Source of the DNA: Lysinibacillus sphaericus
Lineage (GTDB): Bacteria > Bacillota > Bacilli > Bacillales_A > Planococcaceae
Direction of reading: 5' to 3'
Assembly (NCBI RefSeq): GCF_002982115.1
Contig: NZ_CP019980.1
Coordinates: forward strand, 2,240,001-2,304,000
DNA: 64,000 nucleotides
Part shown: in pieces, positions 43,034 through 52,530 of the stretch
How positions within the stretch are numbered: position 1 is the first letter of the stretch
How the letters are laid out: the number at the start of each line of letters is the position of its first letter
Position numbers and translations under genes: made by a program
Notes under the pieces: generated by a model
The model's database searches: none
Told to the model about the DNA's origin: nothing
The model's input: only the letters and a program-made list of their open reading frames with translations

Positions 43034-44644
43034 ATGTTCAAAAACTCGAAAAATTTTATGTTAGCGTTATTAACAATGGCAGTACTAGTGGTTTTAGCAG
43101 CATGTGGTAACGATGAACCTTCTTCTAAGGGAAAAAGCAGTGATAAAAATGTTGTCAATATCGGTGTTACGTACCCAGCTAGTAACATTAATCCATTACA
43201 ACCAAGTGGATTAGTTTCTACTTATGTTTCAAATCTATTATTTTTACCATTAGTTGATTTAGATTCAAAATTAAACTATCAGCCAATGTTAGCTGATTCT
43301 ATTACAACACAAGATAATCAAACATTTACAATTAACTTAAACAAAGAAGCAAAATGGACAGATGGTACAGATATTACAACAGATGACGTAATTTACACAT
43401 TGCAATTAATGGCAAATCCTGTCGTAGCGTCAAATTATGCGTACATGTTTGCTATTGTGGAAGGTTTAGATGATAGCGGTTATTTACCACAAGGTTCGAG
43501 TTCTATTTCTGGCGTGATAAAAGTAGATGGAGATACAATTCAAATTAAAACAAAAAAACCAACAACGTTATCGATTTTCCAAGATACAGTAGGGCGTTAT
43601 TTATTAACATTACCAAAGGCACAACTTGAAAAAATTGCAGTGGAAGAGCTAAATGCAAGTGATTTCATGCAAAATCCAACCGTTACATCTGGTCCATTCA
43701 TCATTTCAAAAATGGATCGTTCACATTATGTAGAAATGGTACCCAATAAAAATTACTTCAAAGGTGCTTCTTCTTTAGATCAATTAAACTTTAAGGTATT
43801 ACAAGGAAATCAAATTGCTGCTCAATTAAAAAGCGGTGAAATTGATATGAACATACCGTCCGCAGGTGTTATTCCGGTATCAGATTATGCAAATGTGCAA
43901 GGTTTAAATACATTAACAACGGCTTATGGTGAACCATTAGCTACACAATATATGTATATTAATGAAAATGTTGTAGCGGATGCCAAGCAACGTCAAGCCA
44001 TTTCATATGCGATGAACCGTCAATTAATTATTGATAATCTATTAAAAGGTGCGGGTGAAGTAACAGATGGCTTCTTCCCAAGCAACAGCCCATACTTAAA
44101 TGAAGAAGTTAAACCTGTTGAGTATGATTTAGAAAAAGCCAAACAATTATTAGCTGAGTCTGGATGGGATTCAAGCAAAAAGTTGAAATTAGCTGTGTTA
44201 TCAGGTGATGCAACATTAGAGCAGGCTGCAAACATCATCGTAGAAAACTTACGTGAAGCAGGTATTACAGCTGAAATCCAAATGATGGATTTCGGAACGA
44301 TTATTGATGAAATTGTAAGTCAGAAATATGATTTAGCGATTTTAACAGTATCTATTACACCGATTAATCCACTTCCTGATATTTCTTACTTCTTAGGGGA
44401 AGGCAATCCAAACGCTTATCACAATGCACGTGTGAATGAAATTTTAGCTGCATTAGCGACTGAAGTAGATGAAGTGAAAATAAAAGCGTTGTATGGTGAA
44501 TTACAAGAAATAACAAAACAAGAAGTACCAATGCCTTCCATTTATGCAACAACAGCATTAGGAGCAGTAAATAAACGTGTTAAAGGCGCTACACCAAGCG
44601 ACTTCGGTATGTTTATTAACGTACATGAGTGGACTGTTAAATAG
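43034..44644 (+). CDS. Peptide ABC transporter substrate-binding lipoprotein (SBP_bac_5)
   Basis: 536 residues. A lipoprotein signal (MFKNSKNFMLALLTMAVLVV, lipobox LAAC with Cys24) anchors it outside the membrane. Family 5 binding-protein marks follow: NINPLQPSGLVSTY, the WTDGTDITTDDVIYTL block, SGPFIISKMDRSHYVEM and the Y(M)YINENV-KQRQAISYAMNR region. ATG 43034 follows AATAGGAGAAATAACA. It delivers peptides (or another ligand such as nickel chelates) to the permease encoded below. Diversity in this family prevents naming the ligand. Confidence 0.9.
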   Translation: MFKNSKNFMLALLTMAVLVVLAACGNDEPSSKGKSSDKNVVNIGVTYPASNINPLQPSGLVSTYVSNLLFLPLVDLDSKLNYQPMLADSITTQDNQTFTINLNKEAKWTDGTDITTDDVIYTLQLMANPVVASNYAYMFAIVEGLDDSGYLPQGSSSISGVIKVDGDTIQIKTKKPTTLSIFQDTVGRYLLTLPKAQLEKIAVEELNASDFMQNPTVTSGPFIISKMDRSHYVEMVPNKNYFKGASSLDQLNFKVLQGNQIAAQLKSGEIDMNIPSAGVIPVSDYANVQGLNTLTTAYGEPLATQYMYINENVVADAKQRQAISYAMNRQLIIDNLLKGAGEVTDGFFPSNSPYLNEEVKPVEYDLEKAKQLLAESGWDSSKKLKLAVLSGDATLEQAANIIVENLREAGITAEIQMMDFGTIIDEIVSQKYDLAILTVSITPINPLPDISYFLGEGNPNAYHNARVNEILAALATEVDEVKIKALYGELQEITKQEVPMPSIYATTALGAVNKRVKGATPSDFGMFINVHEWTVK

Positions 44645-44663
44645 AGAGATAGGACGTGTTTAT

Positions 44664-45668
44664 ATGGAGAGTTTGCTGAGCGTAAAACAGCTGAAAACGG
44701 CTTTCGAAACTGAATATGGAAAAGTAGTCAGTGTCGACGATGTAAGCTTTGATGTGAAAAAAGGCGAAACATTGGCGATTGTAGGAGAGTCGGGAAGCGG
44801 GAAGAGCGTAACGGCACTTTCTATTATGCGTCTATTAGGGAAGCGCGGTTCAATTGTGCAAGGTGAAATTAAATTAGAAGGTAAAAACTTAACAGCACTT
44901 TCTGATAAAGAGTTTCAACCGTTACGTGGGAATGAAGTTTCAATGATTTTCCAAGAGCCAATGACCGCCTTAAATCCTGTTTTTACAATTGGTCATCAGC
45001 TAGTAGAGACCATTTTACTCCATACAGATGTCGATAAAAAGGAAGCAAAAGCAATTGCGCAAAATATGTTAGATAAAGTGGGTATTCCTAATGCTACACG
45101 TGTGATGAAGCAATTCCCATTTTCATTATCAGGTGGAATGCGTCAACGTGTCATGATTGCCATCGCCTTAGTATGTAAACCAAAACTATTAATTGCGGAT
45201 GAACCAACAACAGCACTTGATGTCACGGTACAAGCGCAAATTATGCGCGTAATGAATGATTTATGTACGGAGTTACAAACAGCTGTCTTACTTATTACCC
45301 ATGATTTAGGTGTTGTTGCAGAAATGGCAGATCGTGTCATCGTTATGTATGCAGGGCAAGTTGTCGAAGAAGCTGATGTTTTTACATTATTTGAGCGACC
45401 ATTACACCCGTATACACTGGGCCTAATGGATTCTATTCCATCCATGGATTTTGACGGTAAACAATTGAAGGCAATACCAGGGACGATACCGGGACGGTAC
45501 CAAAATATTGTAGGTTGTCGTTTTGCAAATCGTTGCACTTTTGCAACAGCGCAATGTAAAAAACAACAACCACCATTAATTGAAGTCGATAGTGGCCATA
45601 AAACGAGATGCTTCGAATGGCAAAAGGTATTGCACAAGGAGGGGAGTAGTCATGACAATCAAAGCTGA
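44664..45668 (+). CDS. Peptide ABC transporter ATPase, OppD/DppD type
   Basis: 334 residues from ATG 44664, after AGATAGGACGTGTTTAT; longer upstream frame overlaps the binding-protein gene and lacks a site. Walker A VGESGSGKSVTA, signature LSGGMRQRVMIAIAL, Walker B LLIADEPTTALDVTVQ and the C-terminal oligopeptide-type extension with Cys residues (VGCRFANRCTFATAQC), which in relatives binds an iron-sulfur cluster. It pairs with the OppF-type ATPase, whose start overlaps its last 17 bases. Confidence 0.93.
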   Translation: MESLLSVKQLKTAFETEYGKVVSVDDVSFDVKKGETLAIVGESGSGKSVTALSIMRLLGKRGSIVQGEIKLEGKNLTALSDKEFQPLRGNEVSMIFQEPMTALNPVFTIGHQLVETILLHTDVDKKEAKAIAQNMLDKVGIPNATRVMKQFPFSLSGGMRQRVMIAIALVCKPKLLIADEPTTALDVTVQAQIMRVMNDLCTELQTAVLLITHDLGVVAEMADRVIVMYAGQVVEEADVFTLFERPLHPYTLGLMDSIPSMDFDGKQLKAIPGTIPGRYQNIVGCRFANRCTFATAQCKKQQPPLIEVDSGHKTRCFEWQKVLHKEGSSHDNQS

Positions 45669-46503
45669 ACGAAATAACTCTCCGTTACTTGTATTAGAAG
45701 ATGTTAAAACTTACTATCCATATAAAACGGGGTTTATGAATTTAAAAACCGATTATGTAAAAGCAGTAGATGGTGTTTCATTCGAAATCTATGAAGGTGA
45801 AACAGTTGGGCTTGTAGGAGAATCAGGCTGTGGAAAATCAACATTAGGGCGAACAATTATTGGCCTAGAACCGAAAACAGGTGGCCGAATTTTATTTGAT
45901 GGTCAACAAATGGATTATCGAACAGGTCGCGTAAGTCTAAGTCAACAAATTCAGATTGTTTTCCAAGATCCCTATTCTTCACTAAATCCAAGACAAACAA
46001 TCGGATCATTACTTGCAGAACCGCTACGCGTACATAAAATTGTCCCCACGCATGAAATACAACAGGAAGTAGAGCGATTACTTGCGTTAGTGGGGCTTCC
46101 AGCCACGACCAAGGGACGGTACCCACATGAGTTTTCTGGTGGTCAACGCCAACGTGTCGGCATTGCTCGGGCATTAGCTGTAAGACCTAGATTATTAATT
46201 TGTGATGAACCTGTATCTGCATTAGATGTATCGATTCAAGCGCAAATTTTAAATTTGTTTAAACAGCTTCAAGATGAATTGGGCTTAACGTATTTATTTA
46301 TTGCGCACGGTTTAGGTGCAATGAAATATATTAGTGATCGAATAGCTGTAATGTATGCAGGCAAAATTGTGGAGATGGGTACGACAGAGCAAATTTTCTT
46401 AAACCCTCAACATGACTATACAAAAAAATTATTAAGTGCTTATCCAAAGCCAGATCCGACGAAACGAAGTATTATTCAGCGTGAAAAGGGGATAGATGCA
46501 TGA
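45652..46503 (+). CDS. Peptide ABC transporter ATPase, OppF/DppF type
   Basis: 283 residues from ATG 45652, after AAGGAGGGGAGTAGTC. Walker A LVGESGCGKSTLGRTI, Q-loop QIVFQDPYSSLNPRQT (a typical OppF block), signature FSGGQRQRVGIARAL and Walker B LLICDEPVSALDVS. In the H-loop the usual THDL reads IAHGLGAM, so His is followed by Gly instead of Asp; His itself is kept. The end overlaps the permease gene by 4 bases. Confidence 0.92.
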   Translation: MTIKAERNNSPLLVLEDVKTYYPYKTGFMNLKTDYVKAVDGVSFEIYEGETVGLVGESGCGKSTLGRTIIGLEPKTGGRILFDGQQMDYRTGRVSLSQQIQIVFQDPYSSLNPRQTIGSLLAEPLRVHKIVPTHEIQQEVERLLALVGLPATTKGRYPHEFSGGQRQRVGIARALAVRPRLLICDEPVSALDVSIQAQILNLFKQLQDELGLTYLFIAHGLGAMKYISDRIAVMYAGKIVEMGTTEQIFLNPQHDYTKKLLSAYPKPDPTKRSIIQREKGIDA

Positions 46504-47474
46504 TAGGCTATATTTTAAGACGATTATTAATCGCCATCCCCGTGCTATTTGGTGTATCGGTTATTAACTTCATCATTATGCGAATGGCACCAGGTAATCC
46601 TGTTGATATGCTTGTAAGCCCCAAGCTACCAGATGCGGCAAGAGAGGCTAAAATGATAGAATTAGGGCTTAATGACCCAGCCTACATTCAATATTGGCAT
46701 TGGTTAAAAAACTTAGTGTTAAATGGCGATTTAGGCTATTCGATGATTACGTATGAGCCCGTAACAGAGTTAATTGCCAGCCGCATGGGTCCGACCGTTA
46801 TTTTAATGGGAACAGCTTTAGTATTAGGGTTAATGATTGCGATTCCAATTGGCATTTATAGTGCGACGAAGCAATATTCAAAGCTTGATTATACATTTGT
46901 AACGGGTTCATTTTTAGGGATTTCCATACCAAATTTCTTTTTCGCTTTATTATTAGTTTATATTTTCTCGATTCAATTAAACTGGTTGCCTTCAGGCGGT
47001 ATGAAAGAATTAGGTTCTGAAGGAAGCCTTGGCTCACTTATATGGCATATGATTTTACCAGTGACGGTGCTTGTCGCAAACGTTGCTGGGCGGAACATTC
47101 GTTATGTGCGCTCGGGTATGCTTGAAATTATGGGACAAGACTTTTTGCGTACGGCTCGTGCAAAAGGTGTGAAGGAACTTTTTGTCGTGAATAAACATGC
47201 GTTGCGAAATGCTTTAATTCCAATTGTCACAATTGTCGGTTTAGAGGTTTCGATTTTATTTGGTGGGGCAGTTGTCATCGAACAAATTTTCTCTTGGCCG
47301 GGAATCGGTCAGCTTACACTTTCATCCATTATGAGTCGAGATTACTCAACGATTATGGGATTAAACCTCGTTGCAGCTTTCGTCGTAATAGCTGCCAATA
47401 TTTTAACGGATATTGTATACGCATTTGTCGACCCACGTATTCGTAAAAGCTATGTTGGGGGTGGCAAACGATGA
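46500..47474 (+). CDS. Peptide ABC transporter permease, OppB/DppB type
   Basis: 324 residues, six membrane segments. It starts MIGYILRRLLIAIPVLFGVS and has IIMRMAPGNPVD, the DppB hallmark, and the EAA loop FLRTARAKGVKELFVVNKHALRNALIP (about residues 216-242). ATGA overlap with the ATPase upstream and with the second permease downstream makes strict coupling likely. Confidence 0.93.
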   Translation: MIGYILRRLLIAIPVLFGVSVINFIIMRMAPGNPVDMLVSPKLPDAAREAKMIELGLNDPAYIQYWHWLKNLVLNGDLGYSMITYEPVTELIASRMGPTVILMGTALVLGLMIAIPIGIYSATKQYSKLDYTFVTGSFLGISIPNFFFALLLVYIFSIQLNWLPSGGMKELGSEGSLGSLIWHMILPVTVLVANVAGRNIRYVRSGMLEIMGQDFLRTARAKGVKELFVVNKHALRNALIPIVTIVGLEVSILFGGAVVIEQIFSWPGIGQLTLSSIMSRDYSTIMGLNLVAAFVVIAANILTDIVYAFVDPRIRKSYVGGGKR

Positions 47475-48394
47475 GTATATTTAAGCGATATTTTAATAAA
47501 AAACAATATGATACAGAGCAAACTGTCACTTGGCGTGAAGATTCTGCTATATCGAATACGAAGGGCATGTTTTGGAAACGATTCAAACGGCACAAATTAG
47601 CTGTAATGGGACTTTGGTTTTTAGCGATTGTAACGATGGCAGCCATTCTTGCGCCGATTTTTGCTCCATTTGACCCTGCTGAAATTACTGGTGAATTTAG
47701 TGCACCACCTTCTTTGCAGCACTTACTAGGAACTGATCAAGTGGGACGAGACGTGTTGAGTCGAGTTATTTATGCAGCACGTGTTTCGCTAGCTGTAGGT
47801 ATCGGAGCTGTGGCAATTTCTGCGATTATCGGTACGGTGTTAGGTTTAATTTCTGGGTATTTTGGTGGCATGATAGATGGCATTGTAATGCGTATTACAG
47901 ATATGTTTATGTCATTTCCATATATTTTGTTTATTTTAGTTGTAGCAAGTATTGTAGGGCCTGGGTTAACGAATATCATTTTAATTTTAGGGGTATTAGG
48001 TTGGCCTGGTATTGCTCGACTTGTGCGCGGAAATGTCTTAGCGATTAAGCAATCAGACTATGTGAAAGCGAGTATTGCATTAGGATATAGTACGCCACGT
48101 ATTTTGTTTAAGCATATTTTACCGAATACGGTTGCACCAATTTTGATTTATGCAACATCTGGCGTTGCAGGGGCAATATTAGATGAAGCAGCATTAAGCT
48201 TTCTAGGCTTAGGTGTACAGCCACCAGATGCAAGCTGGGGAAATATGCTGTCTAATGCCCAGTCGATTTCGATTTTAACGGATCAACCGTGGCTTTGGAT
48301 TCCACCAGGTATTTTCATATTATTGACAGTGTTAGCCATTAACTATATTGGGGATGCATTGCGAGATGCACTGGACCCACATAATTCAAAGTAG
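47471..48394 (+). CDS. Peptide ABC transporter permease, OppC/DppC type
   Basis: 307 residues. An N-terminal cytoplasmic part (FWKRFKRHKLAVMGLWF) precedes six membrane segments. HLLGTDQVGRDVLSRVIYAA and the EAA loop DYVKASIALGYSTPRILFKH identify the OppC/DppC type, with the family ending LDEAALSFLGLGVQPP and DPH. It is the last gene of the operon and is followed by a strong terminator. Confidence 0.93.
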   Translation: MSIFKRYFNKKQYDTEQTVTWREDSAISNTKGMFWKRFKRHKLAVMGLWFLAIVTMAAILAPIFAPFDPAEITGEFSAPPSLQHLLGTDQVGRDVLSRVIYAARVSLAVGIGAVAISAIIGTVLGLISGYFGGMIDGIVMRITDMFMSFPYILFILVVASIVGPGLTNIILILGVLGWPGIARLVRGNVLAIKQSDYVKASIALGYSTPRILFKHILPNTVAPILIYATSGVAGAILDEAALSFLGLGVQPPDASWGNMLSNAQSISILTDQPWLWIPPGIFILLTVLAINYIGDALRDALDPHNSK

Positions 48395-48398
48395 TAAA

Positions 48399-48445
48399 AG
48401 GACAAATCCGTAAAAGTCATTAGTTTTCGGATTTGTCCCTTTTTG
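48399..48445 (+). terminator. Terminator of the peptide-use operon
   Basis: AAGGACAAATCCG (48398-48410), 17-base loop, CGGATTTGTCC (48428-48438) followed by CTTTTT. It lies 4 bases after the OppC-type stop. Confidence 0.88.
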
Positions 48446-48485
48446 CATTTAGCATTTTCCGCTTACATTTTTCCCCTCTGCAAAC

Positions 48486-48532
48486 GAAAAAACGGATTTG
48501 AAAATTTAATTCTTCAAATCCGTTTCATTTTT
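48486..48532. terminator. Bidirectional terminator before the M20 gene end
   Basis: AAACGGATTTGAA (48490-48502), loop, TTCAAATCCGTTT (48513-48525), with T-runs on both strands. It ends the minus-strand M20 gene and may back up the operon terminator. Both hairpins share the CGGATTTG core. Confidence 0.82.
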
Positions 48533-49713
48533 TATTCGACTTTACCGTAATAATCAACAATTTTTAAAAATATTGTCGCGATATTTAACAATGCCCGTTC
48601 ATCAAAATCAAATTTCGGATGGTGGTGAGGGAATTGTGTAGTTGCCTGTTCATTCGCAGAGCCGACGTGAATAAAGTTTCCAGGTACATGTTGTAAGTAA
48701 TAGGCGAAGTCTTCCGCGCCTAATACGGGCGTTTTCATATCAAACGCTTCTGCTGTAAAGTGCTCTTTTATTAATTGTTCCACTACTACAGATTCTTCTT
48801 CTGTATTAATTAACACTGGATAGCCTTTTAAATAATCGATTTCATAGTCTACATAATTTGAAACTTTTAAGCCTTCTAAAATAGCGAAAATCTCTTTTTC
48901 AATCTGGTCACGTACATTTTGATTTAATGTACGAACAGTACCTTCTAATGTAGCAGTATCTGCAATAACATTAAATGCATTTCCTGCGTGTAAACTACCA
49001 ACAGTGACAACTGCAGCCTCAGTTGGATTTACTCGGCGGCTAACAATTTGCTGGAAGTTTTGAATAAGCTGAGTCGCTGCGATGATTGAGTCCTTCGTTG
49101 TATGTGGATAGGCTCCATGTCCACCTTTCCCGAATAATTTAATCGTAAATGCGTCAACAGAGGCCATAATTGGACCAGCGGCAGTTGAAAGTTTTCCTAA
49201 AGGTAAGTCCGACGCTAAATGAGCGCCAAATACATAATCCACACCATCAAGTGCGCCATCCTCTATCATAAATTTTGCGCCACCTGGTGGTTTTTCTTCC
49301 GCAGGTTGGAAAATTAAACGAATAGAGCCCTTTAATTGCTCTTTATTTTGTTGCACGATTTTAGCGAATGCAAGTAGTGCAGCGGTGTGTCCATCATGTC
49401 CACATGCGTGCATAACGCCAGGTACAGTGGATTTATAGGGCACGTCCTTTTCATCATTGATTGGAAGAGCATCGAAATCGGCACGGAACGCGATTGTTTT
49501 TCCTGGTAATGCGCCATCAATGCTAGCGACGATTCCTTTTTTACCAACTCGTTCGCGGAATGAGATACCATATGCTTTTAAAGTCTCGGCAATAAAAATG
49601 GCTGTATTGTCTTCTTCAAATGATAATTCAGGATGCATATGCATATAACGACGATTTGCTACAATTTCATCGAAAAGTGTATGTAATTGTGCTACTTGAT
49701 TTTGAAAATTCAC
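48532..49713 (-). CDS. M20-family amidohydrolase (N-acyl-amino-acid / aminoacylase-type)
   Basis: 393 residues, cytoplasmic. Metal and catalytic motifs are MHMHPELSFEE, FRADFDALPI, HACGHDGHTAA (about residues 103-113), IFQPAEEKPPGGA, FGAHLASD and PHHHPKFDFDE. Lengths and motifs fit amidohydrolases such as N-acetyl-diaminopimelate deacetylase, hippurate hydrolase or aminoacylase. It is convergent with the peptide-use operon, so it may act on N-acylated amino acids set free from imported peptides. ATG 49713 follows TTAGAGGTGATCTGGTG on the minus strand. Confidence 0.9.
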   Translation of the reverse strand: MNFQNQVAQLHTLFDEIVANRRYMHMHPELSFEEDNTAIFIAETLKAYGISFRERVGKKGIVASIDGALPGKTIAFRADFDALPINDEKDVPYKSTVPGVMHACGHDGHTAALLAFAKIVQQNKEQLKGSIRLIFQPAEEKPPGGAKFMIEDGALDGVDYVFGAHLASDLPLGKLSTAAGPIMASVDAFTIKLFGKGGHGAYPHTTKDSIIAATQLIQNFQQIVSRRVNPTEAAVVTVGSLHAGNAFNVIADTATLEGTVRTLNQNVRDQIEKEIFAILEGLKVSNYVDYEIDYLKGYPVLINTEEESVVVEQLIKEHFTAEAFDMKTPVLGAEDFAYYLQHVPGNFIHVGSANEQATTQFPHHHPKFDFDERALLNIATIFLKIVDYYGKVE

Positions 49714-49891
49714 CAGATCACCTCTAACTAATATATGAAGTTGATAATACGGTTATTAAACCAAGTTGTCAAGTATGATATAAAGATTTAACCTGGGAAA
49801 CTGGGAGTGACAGGCACGGAAAAAATTCTGAAAATTAAATGCATTTATCTGGTGTGTGTAAATGACCATTAGTGCTATCCTTTTGAGTTAT

Positions 49892-50074
49892 TTATTGCTT
49901 TCCCATTTTTGCGAAGTTTTTAAGATATAAAATACCAACAATCATCATGAAAAAGCCAAAACCTTTATAAGTCATTGTTTTCATTGTTTCATTATAGACG
50001 GTTATATTTATGAAAATAGACCCAATAAATATTATCAATATTCCAATAATAAAGTTCAGCATTTTCAAAATCAT
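49892..50074 (-). CDS. Small two-segment membrane protein
   Basis: 60 residues, ATG 50074 after ATTGGAGGCATATAA on the minus strand. Two hydrophobic segments (about residues 5-25 and 37-52) with a short polar loop (NETMKTMTYKG). No family recognised. One of four small genes in a row on this strand. Confidence 0.6.
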   Translation of the reverse strand: MILKMLNFIIGILIIFIGSIFINITVYNETMKTMTYKGFGFFMMIVGILYLKNFAKMGKQ

Positions 50075-50211
50075 TTATATGCCTCCAATGTCCTTTACAT
50101 TAGATAGATAGTACGGTATTTTAATCTGTCGAAGTTTTGTCGTTGAATCAGCATAGATGTAACATGTATAGGAGTTAAATGTTGTTTATTGTAAAGAGGA
50201 ACAAAAGCGAG

Positions 50212-50412
50212 TCAATCATTACCCTTGCTATAGACAATACTGTAGGAAATATTCAGTTTATGCCAAACCCAAGATTCAAAAATTTTATCTAATTCTCTTT
50301 TTATTTTTTCGTCGTTCATTTCTACGCTAAGACCTAATTGTTCAAACGTAAATGTTTCTTGTATTCTGTCATTATACTTCGTATCAACCGAAAAAGTCAC
50401 AGTTTGGCTCAA
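50212..50412 (-). CDS. Small hypothetical soluble protein
   Basis: 66 residues from TTG 50412, eight bases after GGGGGGATA on the minus strand; the ATG at 50430 overlaps that G-run and is not the start. Sequence (SQTVTFSVDTKYNDRIQET, EQLGLSVEMNDEKIKRELD, ESWVWHKLNISYSIVY) suggests a small alpha/beta protein. No family recognised. Confidence 0.5.
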   Translation of the reverse strand: MSQTVTFSVDTKYNDRIQETFTFEQLGLSVEMNDEKIKRELDKIFESWVWHKLNISYSIVYSKGND

Positions 50413-50569
50413 TTGACTTATCCCCCCCATACTTATTTAAGTGAATTGAATGGTGTATATAGCATCTATCAATACGTATCACTATTCTACTGTTTTGATG
50501 CTTAAACAAAAGGACTTAGCCGATTACACTTAATGTAAATGGCATAAGTCCTAATTCGTAGAATCATAA

Positions 50570-50863
50570 TTAAAGTGTTTCGCTCTTTAAACTTGCATCC
50601 TGACTAATTTGCTTCTTCTGAATACATACAATAACAAAGGCTTGTACCGTCATTGCTATGATGATGAATAATAAATGGGTATTTTGATAAAACCATTGTG
50701 ACATAAAATAAAATATAGGTGCCGATGCTAAATAGGAAATATATTTGTTTTTCGTGGTGAAGAAAATAATTGTGGAAATGCAAGTAGTAACTAAAATAAG
50801 TTCTAATAACAAACCAATAGAACTACTATCTAAATAATATTGTAAATCGTTTAGATAAGCCAT
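50570..50863 (-). CDS. Small membrane protein
   Basis: 97 residues from ATG 50863, after AAAGGAGGTGAAATTGGT on the minus strand. Three hydrophobic segments (about residues 17-36, 43-58 and 65-82) and a polar tail KKQISQDASLKSETL. No family recognised. It has its own ribosome site and A/T-rich upstream region. Confidence 0.6.
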   Translation of the reverse strand: MAYLNDLQYYLDSSSIGLLLELILVTTCISTIIFFTTKNKYISYLASAPIFYFMSQWFYQNTHLLFIIIAMTVQAFVIVCIQKKQISQDASLKSETL

Positions 50864-51011
50864 ACCAATTTCACCTCCTTTGCTAGCAATTATTTTCAAA
50901 TAATTGTAACACAGCACCGTTTTTATTGGTAGTTAATGGTTAAAAACAGGAGGCTAATGAAAACGACTTCATATTATATAGTGACAATATCTTTTTATAA
51001 AAAAACGATTA

Positions 51012-51245
51012 TCAAAGTAAAGTAAAACTTTGAATAGCTACAAAAAAAGAAAAAAGACATATGAAGATTAATAACCAACCTGTAAATTTCTTTTGGTGTT
51101 GAAATTCTTGTATACCCATTATTAACATCATTAAGCCTAAAAATAGTATCATATATGCTTGAAACTTATAGTCTTTTGTAATGAAGCCATACAATGCCAA
51201 ACATATGCCCACTATTGAAAATAATATACGTAATATTTTTAACAA
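51012..51245 (-). CDS. DUF3953-like membrane protein
   Basis: 77 residues if started at TTG 51245, seven bases after GGAGGG on the minus strand; the ATG 51251 lies too close to that site. It begins (M)LKILRILFSIVGICLALYG and has three hydrophobic segments, with FLGLMMLIMGIQEFQHQKK in the middle, which fits my recollection of DUF3953 from Bacillus. Role unknown. Confidence 0.62.
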   Translation of the reverse strand: MLKILRILFSIVGICLALYGFITKDYKFQAYMILFLGLMMLIMGIQEFQHQKKFTGWLLIFICLFSFFVAIQSFTLL

Positions 51246-51260
51246 TGTCATTCCCTCCAA

Positions 51261-51789
51261 ATCATTTCTATTTCACTTTTTCAAACTTTAGCTAAATCTA
51301 TTAGTGTGATTTTACGTGATAGTGTCCATATGATGGCATTGGACTTTACGTTTCCCCATGTCAGATAGACCAAGTCTCCACTTTGTCCTCCTCCAATCCA
51401 TTTTGTTGTATATACGTTATGTAAATGGTTTTAAATATTTCACGCGTCTCCACTAATACTAATATAAGTTTTTTGAATTGGATTGCCAATGTGGATGCTG
51501 TCCTTGTCCTTTGCATTCTTTGGCAACCGAAAATTAAATCTACTATTCGAAGCTTTCTCCACAATCTACTAATATTCTTATTGAAGCACGTAATCACTAC
51601 AATTAGCATAACGAAAGTCTTGTAGTTTTGTAAATGAGAGTATATAAAAACACAAACAAAATGAGTGCGAACACATACTATAAAAGAAAGCACGATAGTC
51701 TATACACTCTATTTAAGGAAAGTAACACTACAATAAATACGTCATTTTAGAAAGCGAAAACGAATCTACTTTTGGAAGGGGGGAATCGC
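51261..51789. other. Gap with no supported gene
   Basis: About 530 bases between divergent small genes. Open frames exist on both strands (for example minus-strand 51361-51693), but none has a ribosome site or a recognisable protein. It may hold divergent promoters for the DUF3953-like gene and the amidase. A decayed gene cannot be excluded. Confidence 0.35.
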
Positions 51790-52530
51790 GTGGTATCAAT
51801 ACGTCAAAAATTAGTCGCTGCGACTCAAGCTGCAAAAATTACAAATGGCAAAAACAATGCAAAAAAATATATTGTTGTTCATGAAACAGACAATACAAGC
51901 GTTGGTGCAGATGCAGATGCCCATGCTCGACTCCAAATAAACGGTAATAGTAGAAATGCTAGTTGGCATTGGCAAGTCGATGATCAAGAGGCCATACAAT
52001 CTTTTGAACATTATTGGGAATGCTGGGGAGCTGGAACGTATATAGGCAATACACAAGGCATTCAAGTTGAAATATGTGTTAATAGCGATGGAGATTATAA
52101 TAAGGCAGTAAAAAATGCGGCGAGTTTAATAGCAAAAATAATGAATGATGAAAATATAGCTATCGAAAATGTCGTGCAACACCATTATTTTAGTGGCAAA
52201 AACTGTCCTAGAAATATGCGTGCAGGGAAAATCTCATGGACTAATTTTTTGCAAATGGTAACAAGCAATGATACGCCAAAGCCCGAAAAACCACCTACCG
52301 AGTTATCGAAGTATCGAATTATTACAGGAACATATAGTACACGAAACGCAGCAATAAGTGTGTTAGATGTGATGAGAAAACGTTTTGGCTGGGTTGCTTA
52401 TATTGAGCAGGAGGGGTCTAAGTTTCGAGTGAAAACAGGGACTTTTACAGGCATTAGTGCTGCTAAAAGTGCAGAAAATAAAATAAAGGCTGCTAAATTA
52501 GCGCAACTGACATACATTATCGATGCATAA
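51790..52530 (+). CDS. N-acetylmuramoyl-L-alanine amidase with SPOR domain
   Basis: 246 residues from GTG 51790, which follows GAAGGGGGGAATCGC; the frame is open upstream but only through that site. An Amidase_2 domain (about residues 20-150) has the zinc ligands in YIVVHETDNTSVGA, QHHYFSGKNCPRNMR, and WHWQVDDQEAIQ. A C-terminal SPOR domain (about 175-246; YRIITGTYSTRNAAISVLD, FRVKTGTFTG) binds denuded glycan. There is no signal peptide, as in phage or sporulation lysins released by holins or mother-cell lysis. It is probably an autolysin or prophage-derived enzyme. Confidence 0.87.
   Translation: MVSIRQKLVAATQAAKITNGKNNAKKYIVVHETDNTSVGADADAHARLQINGNSRNASWHWQVDDQEAIQSFEHYWECWGAGTYIGNTQGIQVEICVNSDGDYNKAVKNAASLIAKIMNDENIAIENVVQHHYFSGKNCPRNMRAGKISWTNFLQMVTSNDTPKPEKPPTELSKYRIITGTYSTRNAAISVLDVMRKRFGWVAYIEQEGSKFRVKTGTFTGISAAKSAENKIKAAKLAQLTYIIDA

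Noticed and set aside
44577..44664. Upstream extension of the OppD-type ATPase
   Set aside because: It lies within the end of the binding-protein gene and has no ribosome site; ATG 44664 has one and gives the normal length.
51361..51693. Minus-strand frame of 110 codons and a plus-strand frame opposite to it
   Set aside because: Neither has a ribosome site nor a recognisable domain; the composition looks like chance. A decayed gene cannot be excluded.
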